DNA from: Leucobacter luti
GTDB taxonomy: Bacteria > Actinomycetota > Actinomycetes > Actinomycetales > Microbacteriaceae
Reading direction: 5' to 3'
Assembly: GCF_019464495.1 (NCBI RefSeq)
Contig: NZ_CP080492.1
Coordinates: 2,418,001-2,482,000, forward strand
DNA: 64,000 bases
This document shows, one piece after another, positions 35,386 through 43,754 of the stretch. A model generated the notes under the pieces. The model saw only the letters and a list, made by a program, of their open reading frames with translations. It was not told the DNA's origin and did no database searches. Position numbers and translations under genes: made by a program. Numbering within the stretch: the stretch's first letter is position 1; every line of letters begins with the position of its first letter.

Positions 35386-36990
35386 TTAGCGGATTTGTGA
35401 GAGGTTGATCGACGCGAGCGGATCGTGGCTGACGTGCTCGACTGACGAGGAAGCGACCAGGAAGAACGACGGCTCGAGCAGGTACGCGAACGGCGCCTCC
35501 TCATTCATAGCCGCGTTCCACGCCGTGAACGCTTCGCCACGGGCCTCGCCCGTGGCGACTCGAGCGGTTTCAGCAAGCGCGGCGACCTCGGGCGCGGCCT
35601 CCGCGGGCCAGTGCACGCGGGTTCCGATGAGATCGCCCGGCGCAAACACGAGAACATCCGAGGGGTCGGCCGTGTCCGGCGGCCAGGACCACAGCGCCAT
35701 TTCCGTATCGCCATCGACATACCGCTGCAGCGAGGTCGAGGTCGGTGTGGGACTGAGCGTCACCTTCAGGCCGATCGCGTTGAGCTGAGTCTGGATCCCC
35801 TGCGCGAGGACGTTGTAGTCGATTCCTGCGAGACGCGTGTAGTCGTTTGCGTAGTCGAGGGTCACCTCGGTGCCGGTCTTGCCCGCATCAGCCAGGATCT
35901 TCTTCGCTGCGGCAGGGTCTGATTTCGGGCCCTTCCCTGAGGGCAGTGCGCCGCTCATCATCGAGGGGATAATGCCGGTGGCCTCGACTGCGCCAGCGCC
36001 GACGATCGTGCGCAGCCCCTCGTAATCGATGCCGGCCTTGATCGCTTTGACGACGTCGGGATCGGCCGTTGCTGCGCCCTCCTTCTGAGAGAGTGCGAGG
36101 TACAGCACCTCGGGGGAGCTGGAGGACTGTACCTTCAGGGTGTCCGACGCCATGCCCTCTGCGGTGCGACCCGGGATGTCCAGGGCGATCTGGCTGTCGC
36201 CGCCCTCGAGGTTGGCCTTTTGCTGCTGAGCGTTGTTGACGTTGCGCAGCACGATGCGGTCGTATGCGGCTGCCTCGCCCCAATACTCCTCGTTCTTCAC
36301 GAGCACGATTTGCGAGTTCGTGTCGTAGCTGTCGAGCGTGTACGGGCCACTGCCGGCACCGTTGCCGGGTTCGGTAAAGAGATTGCCAGCAGTGTCGGTC
36401 TCCGCTGCATCGGCTGCGTCAGTGCCGCCTGCTGCGCGCACGGTTTCGTCATCGACGACGGCGAGCGGCGGTGCCGTGAGAGTGTGCTCTATGTAGGGCA
36501 TGGGGTTCTCAGTGGTGAGCTTCACGGTGGTCGGATCGACCTCGGTGACGGTGATGCCCTCCATGCGGTACGCGGGGCTGGCCGCCAGGTTCTTCAGGCG
36601 GTTGAAGGAGAATGCGACGTCGGCCGCGGTGACGGGGCTCCCGTTGGCAAACGTTGCGTCGTCTCGCAGGGTGATGGTGAACTCGGTCGAAGTCTCGTTC
36701 GCCGTGAGTGACTTGGCGAGCAGGGGCTGTGGCTCTGCAACGTTGTCGATGTAGGTGAACAGGGTCTCGTAGAGCCCGCTTGCGGCGATCGAATCAGTGA
36801 CCTGGAATAGTGTGGCCGGATCGATGGATTGCGCGGTGAACGCTTGATCGATCACGAGGGTTCCCGTTTTGGCTGCCGCGGTTCCGCCCGTGCTCGATTG
36901 GGCTCCCGTCGCACAACCTGTGACGGCGAGCGCCGCCGCAAGGACGAGCGCGGAGGCCCCGGCGGCCCTCCGAGGTGACTTCGATGTCAT
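35386..36990 (-). CDS. Dpp/Opp-type peptide-binding lipoprotein
   Basis: A 534-residue type II (cluster C) binding protein with a lipoprotein signal ending in VTGCATG. Recognisable stretches are GTLVIDQAFTAQSIDPATLF, TITLRDDATFANGSPVTAADVAFSFNRL and GSGPYTLDSYDTNSQIVLVKN. It captures peptides or related amides outside the membrane for the DppBCDF-like importer. GAAAGGAA precedes ATG 36990; in-frame ATG 37047 is less likely. It is divergent from an IclR-type regulator with twin operators between them. Confidence 0.94.
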   Translation of the reverse strand: MTSKSPRRAAGASALVLAAALAVTGCATGAQSSTGGTAAAKTGTLVIDQAFTAQSIDPATLFQVTDSIAASGLYETLFTYIDNVAEPQPLLAKSLTANETSTEFTITLRDDATFANGSPVTAADVAFSFNRLKNLAASPAYRMEGITVTEVDPTTVKLTTENPMPYIEHTLTAPPLAVVDDETVRAAGGTDAADAAETDTAGNLFTEPGNGAGSGPYTLDSYDTNSQIVLVKNEEYWGEAAAYDRIVLRNVNNAQQQKANLEGGDSQIALDIPGRTAEGMASDTLKVQSSSSPEVLYLALSQKEGAATADPDVVKAIKAGIDYEGLRTIVGAGAVEATGIIPSMMSGALPSGKGPKSDPAAAKKILADAGKTGTEVTLDYANDYTRLAGIDYNVLAQGIQTQLNAIGLKVTLSPTPTSTSLQRYVDGDTEMALWSWPPDTADPSDVLVFAPGDLIGTRVHWPAEAAPEVAALAETARVATGEARGEAFTAWNAAMNEEAPFAYLLEPSFFLVASSSVEHVSHDPLASINLSQIR

Positions 36991-37069
36991 ATCGCAGTTC
37001 CTTTCAGTGTGTGGTGACTGTGGTTGCACCACACCAGGTGAGGACATGCGACCTCACTGTCGGGTAGGG

Positions 37070-37088
37070 TGTCAACTATATCGTGACA
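37070..37088. promoter_or_regulatory. IclR operator, transporter side
   Basis: TGTCA-N9-TGACA, with CTATA in the spacer, lies about 80 bases upstream of the peptide-binding protein gene. It matches the site at 37267-37285 (inverted) at 16 of 19 positions. Confidence 0.75.
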
Positions 37089-37215
37089 ACTGCAACTTAT
37101 TTGAGAAGCAGTGAGAGCGATATTACCGGTGTTGTCAGTCGCGTCAAGTGCGTGATGGAGAATCTTTGTCACTCAGCGCAAGTGTGCGTGATGGGGAAAG
37201 CCGGGGAATTCTGAG

Positions 37216-37244
37216 TTGACAGATCGAATGACGGTGGATAGTTT
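37216..37244 (+). promoter_or_regulatory. iclR-gene promoter
   Basis: A perfect TTGACA (37216-37221) and TAGTTT (37239-37244) are separated by 17 bases. Transcription would start about 20 bases before the second IclR operator, so binding there would block early elongation or initiation of the regulator gene. Confidence 0.6.
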
Positions 37245-37266
37245 CGTGTCACGCAATGCGCAACTA

Positions 37267-37285
37267 TGTCACCGTATAGATGACA
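37267..37285. promoter_or_regulatory. IclR operator, regulator side
   Basis: TGTCA-N9-TGACA immediately before the regulator's start. Read on the minus strand it is nearly the same sequence as the transporter-side site, with the same CTATA core, which strongly suggests one protein binds both. Confidence 0.75.
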
Positions 37286-37301
37286 TTGAATGGAGAACAA
37301 G

Positions 37302-38057
37302 GTGGATCCGATCACGGAAACGAGTGGCACTGCACCACTGACCTCGAACCTCAAGATGCTGCGCTTGCTCGAGGAGATCTCAAAGACTGACGCCCCATTC
37401 GGGGTCTCGGAAATTGCGCGTCGAGTGGGAGGGTCGCGGTCAATGGTGCACCGGCAGCTCGTCACACTCGTTGCGGCCGGGTGGCTGAGCGCGAATTCGC
37501 AGGGCTCATACTCGCTCACGTTCTCGCCGGTTCGGCTCGGTCAAGCCGCGCTGCGTCACGCCAGCGTCGACGTGCGCATCGCCGAAGAGCTCACACGACT
37601 CGCAGGAGAGCTGGGCGAGGGCGTCTCCCTCGGCACACTCGACGGCGACGCCGTGACCATTGTTGGCCGAGGGCTTCCGCCCCGCAACGTGCACGTCTCG
37701 CTCAAACACGGTCAGCGGTTTGGAATCGGCGGGAGCGCACTCGGCTCGGTGCTGTTGAGCTACCTCCCCGAGGCCGAAACCGCGCGCCTGCGCGACATCG
37801 ACGATGAGCTTCCGAGCGAGGCCGAATGCGCGCGCGTGCGGGCCGACGGGTTCGCGGTGCTCGTGGACAGCGACTATGACCCCATCGAGATCATCGCCGT
37901 TCCCGTCGGACGCTCGACGGGACGCGTGCGATTCGCACTCTCCGCGCACTGGCCGCAGGGGCGCACGAAGCCGGACCACGTGCTTTCACTGTTAGAGGCC
38001 GGCGCCAGAACCATCGAAGACCTCACCGAGCAGAGCGCCGGAATTCTCCTTACCTGA
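37302..38057 (+). CDS. IclR-family transcriptional regulator
   Basis: A ~251-residue regulator. The N-terminal winged helix (LKMLRLLEEISKTDAPFGVSEIARRVGGSRSMVHRQLVTLVAAGWL) is followed by the IclR ligand domain (LAGELGEGVSLGTLDGDAV, GGSALGSVLLSYLPEAE). GGAG lies six bases before GTG 37302; ATG 37290 is the alternative. It sits between the peptide importer (divergent) and the hydrolase operon (same strand, 28 bases downstream) and probably controls both. The ligand is unknown. Confidence 0.92.
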   Translation: MDPITETSGTAPLTSNLKMLRLLEEISKTDAPFGVSEIARRVGGSRSMVHRQLVTLVAAGWLSANSQGSYSLTFSPVRLGQAALRHASVDVRIAEELTRLAGELGEGVSLGTLDGDAVTIVGRGLPPRNVHVSLKHGQRFGIGGSALGSVLLSYLPEAETARLRDIDDELPSEAECARVRADGFAVLVDSDYDPIEIIAVPVGRSTGRVRFALSAHWPQGRTKPDHVLSLLEAGARTIEDLTEQSAGILLT

Positions 38058-38085
38058 CCACCTTCCCCTTCACAAAGGAGTGCTG

Positions 38086-39807
38086 ATGACCACCATCCCG
38101 CCGATTGCTCCGGTGCCACGCCGGATCCTCGATCCAGACCTGTTGCTGCAGCCTGAGCGGCTGCAGTCACTGCCCGCGAGCCGAATTTCGGCGGGACGGA
38201 CGCTGCTCGAAAAGATGCAGCGTGAAGCCTGGACGTTCGAGCGGGTGCACTTCGATATCAACGATCGTGCCGAGGGCGAGGCGCTCTACCGGGTGCATGC
38301 GACGGGCGATTGGGTGTTCGATTTTGTGGTCTACAGCTTCGAGCCGAGGCTCGACGGGCGAACCGGTCGGATTACCGGGCAGAACTGGGACATGATGGGC
38401 GCGCTCATCGAGGGCCCCACCACTGCGGTGGATCGCGAGACAACACGGACCGAACTCCCCAAACTGTATGCGGGGCGTGCAGCGCCGGGAACCCTGACGT
38501 GGGCGAGATCCAACCGGAGCTTTCGCGCATTCAACCACGCGGTCTCCGCGCTGGCCGCGGGTGAGCAGCCCGATATCGAAGCGCTGTGGGAGGTCGGGTA
38601 CCTCATGCGGAACACCGGACTCGACGGCAACGGAACATTCTTGACGAGATCGTTCCTGACACTTGAGACCGATCACCCGCTGCGGCTCCCGCTGCACGCG
38701 CAATTGCTGTCGGCGTTCATCATGCGCGAGTTCGCGGCTGACCTCGTCGAAGCGATGGCAGCGCACCAGAGCCCAAGCGCGGTGCCCCTCGCGCGGGAGG
38801 TCCGTCGAATGGTGGGGATTGGCAACGGCTCTGCGCTCGGGCTGCTGTTCTTCGTGAACACGCATCCGATGCTCATCGGCACCTGGCTGGAACAACGCCA
38901 GACACTGCTCGCCGAAGCCTGCCAGATCGAGCTTCAGGCGGGTGGAGATGCCTGTGAGGAGTATCGTGGGATCCTCGTCCGCGCCGCAGAATTCTCCCGC
39001 GTGGACCCATATGTGTATTCCCGGTTCGAGGATCCACATCTGGTGGCCGAGCACTTGGACCGCGCGATCGCCGAACTGGATCAGCTCGCAGCCCAGGGGG
39101 CAACGACGGGTGCGGCGCTACTGAATCTGCTCGATGGAGTGGTGAGCGATGAGGCGTGGGAACTGGTCGCCGCGAATCTGCTCGAGCTGCTTCCCTACGA
39201 ACGCGTGGTCGCTGCGATTGAGGGCGGGATTCGATCGGAGCAGTTCATCTGCGAACCGACGATGCCCCTGGCCGAGCTCCGTGAGATTCTGGACCGCGAC
39301 TACCGCTGGGCACTCGAGACCGATATGTCGGCGCCCGGTGCGCGGAGCTTCGTCTGGTACAAATCCGCGGACGCCGAAGAGCCGCGGCGGGGCCTCGCCT
39401 CGGAAGTGGTCGGAGGACGCAACTGGGCTCTCGATCTCCCGAGTGACGTGCAGGCCGTCGCACGGGCGCTCGCTGCTGCAGGCAGTGAGGTCGCAACGGT
39501 GGGCGAGCTCCTCCGGCAGTTCCCTGAGCTGCGCGCCGCCATCGAGCGGATCCAATCACTGCGCGATTTCCGCTACCACTCACCGCACATGAACATGCTG
39601 TCGGACGAGTTTGTGCCGGTGTCCATCGTGCGCTTCATGAACTCTGCAGTGCACGGCCTATTGCGCACGGTGGACGAGGGCGACGACCGCAACGTCCTCG
39701 GACTGATCTACCTGGGTGCCCCGACTGCCGCGGACATCAACGAGGGCATTGCCGTCGAAACCCGCTACCCACAGATGCCAGCTCTTCCGATTGGAGCCAC
39801 CCGATGA
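38086..39807 (+). CDS. Conserved-looking protein of unknown function (module D, large)
   Basis: A 573-residue protein I do not recognise. It has no signal peptide or membrane helix, so it is cytoplasmic, with a largely helical, acidic sequence. Notable segments are NWDMMGALIEGPTTAVDRE, FRAFNHAVSALAAGEQPDIE, GYLMRNTGLDGNGTFLTRSF and RYHSPHMNMLSDEFVPVSIV. Codon bias fits a real gene. AAAGGAG lies 5 bases before ATG 38086. Its stop overlaps the next start (ATGA), and two more couplings link it to an M19 dipeptidase and a RidA protein. It therefore very likely works on the same substrate or product, but the reaction cannot be inferred. Confidence 0.85.
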   Translation: MTTIPPIAPVPRRILDPDLLLQPERLQSLPASRISAGRTLLEKMQREAWTFERVHFDINDRAEGEALYRVHATGDWVFDFVVYSFEPRLDGRTGRITGQNWDMMGALIEGPTTAVDRETTRTELPKLYAGRAAPGTLTWARSNRSFRAFNHAVSALAAGEQPDIEALWEVGYLMRNTGLDGNGTFLTRSFLTLETDHPLRLPLHAQLLSAFIMREFAADLVEAMAAHQSPSAVPLAREVRRMVGIGNGSALGLLFFVNTHPMLIGTWLEQRQTLLAEACQIELQAGGDACEEYRGILVRAAEFSRVDPYVYSRFEDPHLVAEHLDRAIAELDQLAAQGATTGAALLNLLDGVVSDEAWELVAANLLELLPYERVVAAIEGGIRSEQFICEPTMPLAELREILDRDYRWALETDMSAPGARSFVWYKSADAEEPRRGLASEVVGGRNWALDLPSDVQAVARALAAAGSEVATVGELLRQFPELRAAIERIQSLRDFRYHSPHMNMLSDEFVPVSIVRFMNSAVHGLLRTVDEGDDRNVLGLIYLGAPTAADINEGIAVETRYPQMPALPIGATR

Positions 39808-40514
39808 CGACACAGATGCGCGCTTCCGCACGCGAAATGCGACACATGGTGGGCCGATACCTGCACGCTCGCAACTGCCCCGGATATGCCGTGAACGCGG
39901 TTCGTGACGCCATCATGGCGGCGCAGGCCGAGGGCTATGACGCCGTGAGCTATATGGAAGATGTCCGAGAGCACTATGCGGGAGCACGGACGTCATTCGT
40001 GGCCGAGCTCCAGGGGGATGAGATCGTGCTTGATGGTGCCAATACACCCGCCCCGCTGCTCGCCCCAGCGCTCATCGACGAACTCGCGCTCGCGGTCGCA
40101 GCCGGCGCACGCAGCGTTCGGGTGCACAAGGTGCCCGGTGTGACGCTCTTCGCGGCGCTCTCAGAGTACGCAGCCGTACGCGGGGTCTCCGTGACGCTCA
40201 CCCGTATCGCTGACGACGCTGCGACGATTGCAGCCTCTGCCGTGCCGCCCCTTGCGACGGACCCGGCTGCGCTCGCCGCAGGGCCCGCGATGCAGAGAAT
40301 TCTGCGGGACGGGTATGAAATGGATGCCGATCAATTCTGGCGCCTGTTCCACGAGTCGAACGAGGCACTGACTCCGGATTCGGAGCTTTCTCGCCGGCAC
40401 GCTGGCACGCAGATCTACGACGCCGATGGGAACCTGCTCGGCGAGGCCAGCGAAGAGGTCTACCAGCATCTGCGAAGCGCCTCGGGTACCCCGGATTCGG
40501 CGGTGTTCGCATGA
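39804..40514 (+). CDS. Protein of unknown function (module D, small)
   Basis: A 236-residue cytoplasmic protein without a family I can name. The N-terminal third is helical (MRHMVGRYLHARNCPGYAVN, VRDAIMAAQAEGYDAVSYM). The middle has an alpha/beta look (VRVHKVPGVTLFAALSEYAA), and the C-terminus has YDADGNLLGEASEEVYQHL. It overlaps the preceding gene and the following dipeptidase gene by four bases each. Constant coupling with the large unknown protein suggests they form a complex or consecutive steps. Confidence 0.82.
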   Translation: MTTQMRASAREMRHMVGRYLHARNCPGYAVNAVRDAIMAAQAEGYDAVSYMEDVREHYAGARTSFVAELQGDEIVLDGANTPAPLLAPALIDELALAVAAGARSVRVHKVPGVTLFAALSEYAAVRGVSVTLTRIADDAATIAASAVPPLATDPAALAAGPAMQRILRDGYEMDADQFWRLFHESNEALTPDSELSRRHAGTQIYDADGNLLGEASEEVYQHLRSASGTPDSAVFA

Positions 40515-41542
40515 GCGCGGGTTCCGGCGCTACCGGCGTGATCGACGGACTCCAGTGCGGCCGCTACGACGCGGCCCTCCTGTCTCAGATGCGAGACAGC
40601 GGAGTGCGGGCGGTGACGATCACTGCGTCATTCTGGGAAGACGCGATGGAAACCATGGACGCCCTCACCCGCTGGAACGACACCGTGCGCAACGCTCCCG
40701 ATGTGGCGCTGATCGCGCGCACCGGAGCAGACATTGACGAGGCAGTTGCTTCGAACCGAATCGCCATTGTCCTCGGGACGCAAAACTCATCGCTGTTCAA
40801 CGACCGGATCGGCTTCGTGGAACACTTCTGGAACATGGGCGTGCGCATCGTCCAACTCACCTACAACATCCAAAACGCGGTGGGCTCCTCGTGTTACGAG
40901 CCGCATGACTCGGGGCTCTCTCGGTTCGGGCACGAGATCGTGGAGGAGATGAATCGGGTTGGCATGTTGGTTGACCTTTCACACGTCGGCGAGCGTACCT
41001 CGCTTGAGGCCATCATCGCTTCCAGCAGACCGGTGATCATCAATCACGCGAACGCACGGTCGATTTATGACCACGCTCGCAACAAGGGGACCGAAGTGCT
41101 CGACGCGCTGGTTGCACGCGGCGGGGTACTGGGGGTTTGCACGTACAACAACATCGCAGGGGACTACGCGGCAACCCTCGACGGGTCTGCGGAACTCATC
41201 GCGAAGCACGTTGAGTTGCTCGGCGTCGATCATGTCGCCTATGGCTCTGACCTGGATCCGAACGCACCCGCTGACAACATCCCCTGGATGCGACAGGGGC
41301 GGTGGAGCCGGAAAACGCAGCATGGTGCGTCCCGCCCCGATCTGGCACCGCCGCCCGAGGCGTGGATTGACAACTTCGATTTCCACAAATTCGGCGCCGT
41401 CCGGGATCGCATCGTCGAACGCGGACTCCTCACCTCGGATGAGGCTGAACAGGTCTTCTACGGCAATTGGAAACGTGTGTACGACGAAGGATTTGTGCCG
41501 CTGGATGCTCAATCAGGGGCCGGGAACGGGGCAGAGAAGTGA
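40511..41542 (+). CDS. M19-family (renal-type) dipeptidase
   Basis: A 343-residue metal-dependent dipeptidase-fold enzyme. Clear features are GTQNSSLFNDRIGFVEHFWNMGVRIVQLTYN, LVDLSHVGERTSLEAI, the metal-binding His in VIINHANAR, and DHVAYGSDLDPNA. The first metal-binding pair, normally His-x-Asp in a DGHND-like motif, is replaced: the sequence reads VIDGLQCG. Subgroups of M19 with this change exist as I recall, so the metal site or reaction may differ from classical dipeptidases. There is no signal peptide. It is coupled at both ends within the module D operon. Confidence 0.9.
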   Translation: MSAGSGATGVIDGLQCGRYDAALLSQMRDSGVRAVTITASFWEDAMETMDALTRWNDTVRNAPDVALIARTGADIDEAVASNRIAIVLGTQNSSLFNDRIGFVEHFWNMGVRIVQLTYNIQNAVGSSCYEPHDSGLSRFGHEIVEEMNRVGMLVDLSHVGERTSLEAIIASSRPVIINHANARSIYDHARNKGTEVLDALVARGGVLGVCTYNNIAGDYAATLDGSAELIAKHVELLGVDHVAYGSDLDPNAPADNIPWMRQGRWSRKTQHGASRPDLAPPPEAWIDNFDFHKFGAVRDRIVERGLLTSDEAEQVFYGNWKRVYDEGFVPLDAQSGAGNGAEK

Positions 41543-41922
41543 GCGCCGTTCTGCGGGTGCCAGAGCCCACGGCCGGCGCGCTTTCGGCTGACGTCACCGT
41601 GATTGGTGAGACCGCCTACGTCACGGTGATCCCCGTAGACGACAGCGGCGTGCTTGCGGAGGGAATCGAGGCCCAATCGGAGCTCGTCATCGACTCACTC
41701 GAGACCGAACTGGAGCGGGTGGGAGCGGGGCTGGGAGACATTGCCCACCTCACCATCTACTTGCGCGACCTCAGCACGACGCGTGCCGTCTTCAACGAGG
41801 TGTACGCACGCAGGTTTGGCGCCGCCGTGCCCGTGCGATGCGCCGTCGGCGTTGCAGAGCTGGCACGCCCGTCAATGCTCGTGGAGCTCACCGCAATCGC
41901 GGCGGTGCCAGCGGCCGCCTAG
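41539..41922 (+). CDS. RidA/YjgF-family protein (second)
   Basis: A 127-residue RidA-family protein with AYVTVIPVDDSG, LERVGAGLGDIAHLTIYLRDLS, VFNEVYARRFG and PVRCAVGVAELARPSMLVEL. The C-terminal Arg near VPVRCAVGVAEL fits the family position. GTG 41539 overlaps the dipeptidase stop (GTGA). As the last gene of the operon it probably removes a reactive enamine or imine formed by upstream enzymes. Confidence 0.9.
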   Translation: MSAVLRVPEPTAGALSADVTVIGETAYVTVIPVDDSGVLAEGIEAQSELVIDSLETELERVGAGLGDIAHLTIYLRDLSTTRAVFNEVYARRFGAAVPVRCAVGVAELARPSMLVELTAIAAVPAAA

Positions 41923-41968
41923 CCTGATGTTGTCGCCCGGTCTCTTGTCCGGGCGACAACATCAGGCT
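41921..41968. terminator. Perfect 20-base inverted repeat ending module D
   Basis: Two perfectly complementary 20-base arms enclose an 8-base loop and overlap the stop of the RidA gene. It is not followed by a long U-run, but its stability suggests a terminator, symmetrical for both strands. Confidence 0.8.
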
Positions 41969-42006
41969 CCGGCGCTCACAGGAGCTCTGCGTGGGAGGAT
42001 GGACAC

Positions 42007-43647
42007 ATGCATGAACGCGCCGGCACCCTTGCCCGTCCTGACGACCTGATTGACGTCGCAGCACTCCTGTTGGCCTACGCAGAGACGGTGCCGGATCCCG
42101 CGATTGCCGCGCAGCGGGTCGTATTCGGTACCTCCGGACACCGCGGCTCAGCCTTCACCGGGGCCTTCACCGAGCCGCACATCGCGGCAATCAGCGCAGC
42201 CATCGCTGAGTATCGTGCGGAGCAGGGGATCAGCGGTCCGCTGTTCATCGGCGCGGACACGCATCCGCTCTCAGTGCCAGCCGAGCGCACCGCGGTCGAG
42301 GTGCTCCTCGCCGCCGGAGTCGACGTCCGCGCGGCGGCCGGCGACGGCGACGATTGGTTCGTACCCACTCCTGCCCTGAGCCACGCAATCCTGGCGCACA
42401 ACCGTGGCCTCGCGGCGGATGACCCATCCCGCGCAGACGGAATCGTGGTGACTCCGAGCCACAACCCGCCTGCCGACGGCGGGTTCAAATACAATCCACC
42501 GCATGGCGGCCCGGCCGACACCGACGCCACGAACTGGATCGCAGCGCGTGCGAATGAGCTGCTCGCGAGCGGGACCCCCAACATTCCGCGCGCAACGCGC
42601 GAAGCGGTGGCCGCGGCCCCCCGCTTCGATTTTCTCGGGGGATACATCGAATGCCTAAACGAGGTGATCGATCTGGCAGCGATCCGGGACGCTGGTGTTT
42701 CCTTCGCAGCCCACCCCCTTGGCGGGGCGAGCGTTGCCTACTGGGCCGCGATTCGAGACCGGCTCGGGATCGATGTAACGGTGCTCGGCGACGGCGTGGA
42801 TCCGCGCTGGGGGTTTATGCATCTCGATTGGGACGGCAAGATCCGAATGGATCCGTCGTCTGCGCATGTGATGAGCACCGTGAGTGCGTTCCGGGACGAG
42901 TATGCGCTGATTACGGGCAATGACGCTGACGCGGACCGGCACGGAATTGTGACCGCAGACGGGCTGATGAACCCGAACCACTACCTCGCCGTCGCGATCG
43001 ACTACCTCCTCAGGCATCGGCCAGAGTGGCCGGAGTCTGCAGGGGTGGGCAAGACGCTCGTGTCCTCGGGCATGATCGACCGAGTGGTGGCGTCTCACCG
43101 GCGTGAATTGCTCGAGGTTCCGGTGGGGTTCAAGTGGTTCGTGCCCGGCCTCGCGGACGGCACGGTCGTGTTTGGCGGCGAGGAGAGCGCTGGTGCTTCG
43201 TTCCAGCGCTTCGATGGGAGTGCGTGGAGCACGGACAAAGACGGGATTCTGCTGGCGCTGCTTGCTGCGGAGATCCAGGCGGTCACGGGGCAATCGCCGT
43301 CTGAGCGCTACCGTGAGCTCGTTGCCGAGTTTGGGGAGCCGAGTTACGCGCGGATCGACGCCGCGGCGTCACCTGAGCAGAAGGCCAGGCTTGGCGCGCT
43401 TGCTCCGAGTGATGTGACCGCGACGGAGCTGGCGGGGGATCCGATCACAGCGATCCTGACCCGCGCTCCCGGCAATGATGCTGCGATCGGCGGATTGAAA
43501 GTACAGACCGCGCACGCGTGGTTCGCTGCCCGTCCCTCCGGCACTGAGGACGTTATGAAGATCTATGCGGAATCCTTCCGTGGTCCCGAACACCTCGCGC
43601 TCGTGCAGGAGGAGGCGCAGGCGCTGGTCGCTCGCGTGCTGGGGTAA
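42007..43647 (+). CDS. pgm: Phosphoglucomutase
   Basis: A 546-residue alpha-D-phosphohexomutase interconverting glucose 1- and 6-phosphate. The phosphoserine loop is VVTPSHNPP, the metal-binding loop NDADADRHG, the sugar-binding loop GGEESAG and the phosphate-binding loop RPSGTEDVMK. Length fits the Pgm subgroup of actinobacteria. It is a single gene behind the module D terminator. Confidence 0.95.
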   Translation: MHERAGTLARPDDLIDVAALLLAYAETVPDPAIAAQRVVFGTSGHRGSAFTGAFTEPHIAAISAAIAEYRAEQGISGPLFIGADTHPLSVPAERTAVEVLLAAGVDVRAAAGDGDDWFVPTPALSHAILAHNRGLAADDPSRADGIVVTPSHNPPADGGFKYNPPHGGPADTDATNWIAARANELLASGTPNIPRATREAVAAAPRFDFLGGYIECLNEVIDLAAIRDAGVSFAAHPLGGASVAYWAAIRDRLGIDVTVLGDGVDPRWGFMHLDWDGKIRMDPSSAHVMSTVSAFRDEYALITGNDADADRHGIVTADGLMNPNHYLAVAIDYLLRHRPEWPESAGVGKTLVSSGMIDRVVASHRRELLEVPVGFKWFVPGLADGTVVFGGEESAGASFQRFDGSAWSTDKDGILLALLAAEIQAVTGQSPSERYRELVAEFGEPSYARIDAAASPEQKARLGALAPSDVTATELAGDPITAILTRAPGNDAAIGGLKVQTAHAWFAARPSGTEDVMKIYAESFRGPEHLALVQEEAQALVARVLG

Positions 43648-43754
43648 GGGCGCCGCTGCGGGGCGTGGCTGGCGCGACGGGTCCGGAGCGCGGTACCCAC
43701 CCGCAGTGGCGCGGCTTATCCGGTCGCTTCCACCCTCGCGGTACCCTGGTGAGC

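Noticed and set aside
38167-39054. A 295-codon minus-strand open frame inside the 573-residue unknown protein gene
   Set aside because: The plus-strand frame has a good ribosome site, coupled neighbours and consistent codon bias; the minus frame is His/Arg-rich as expected of a shadow.
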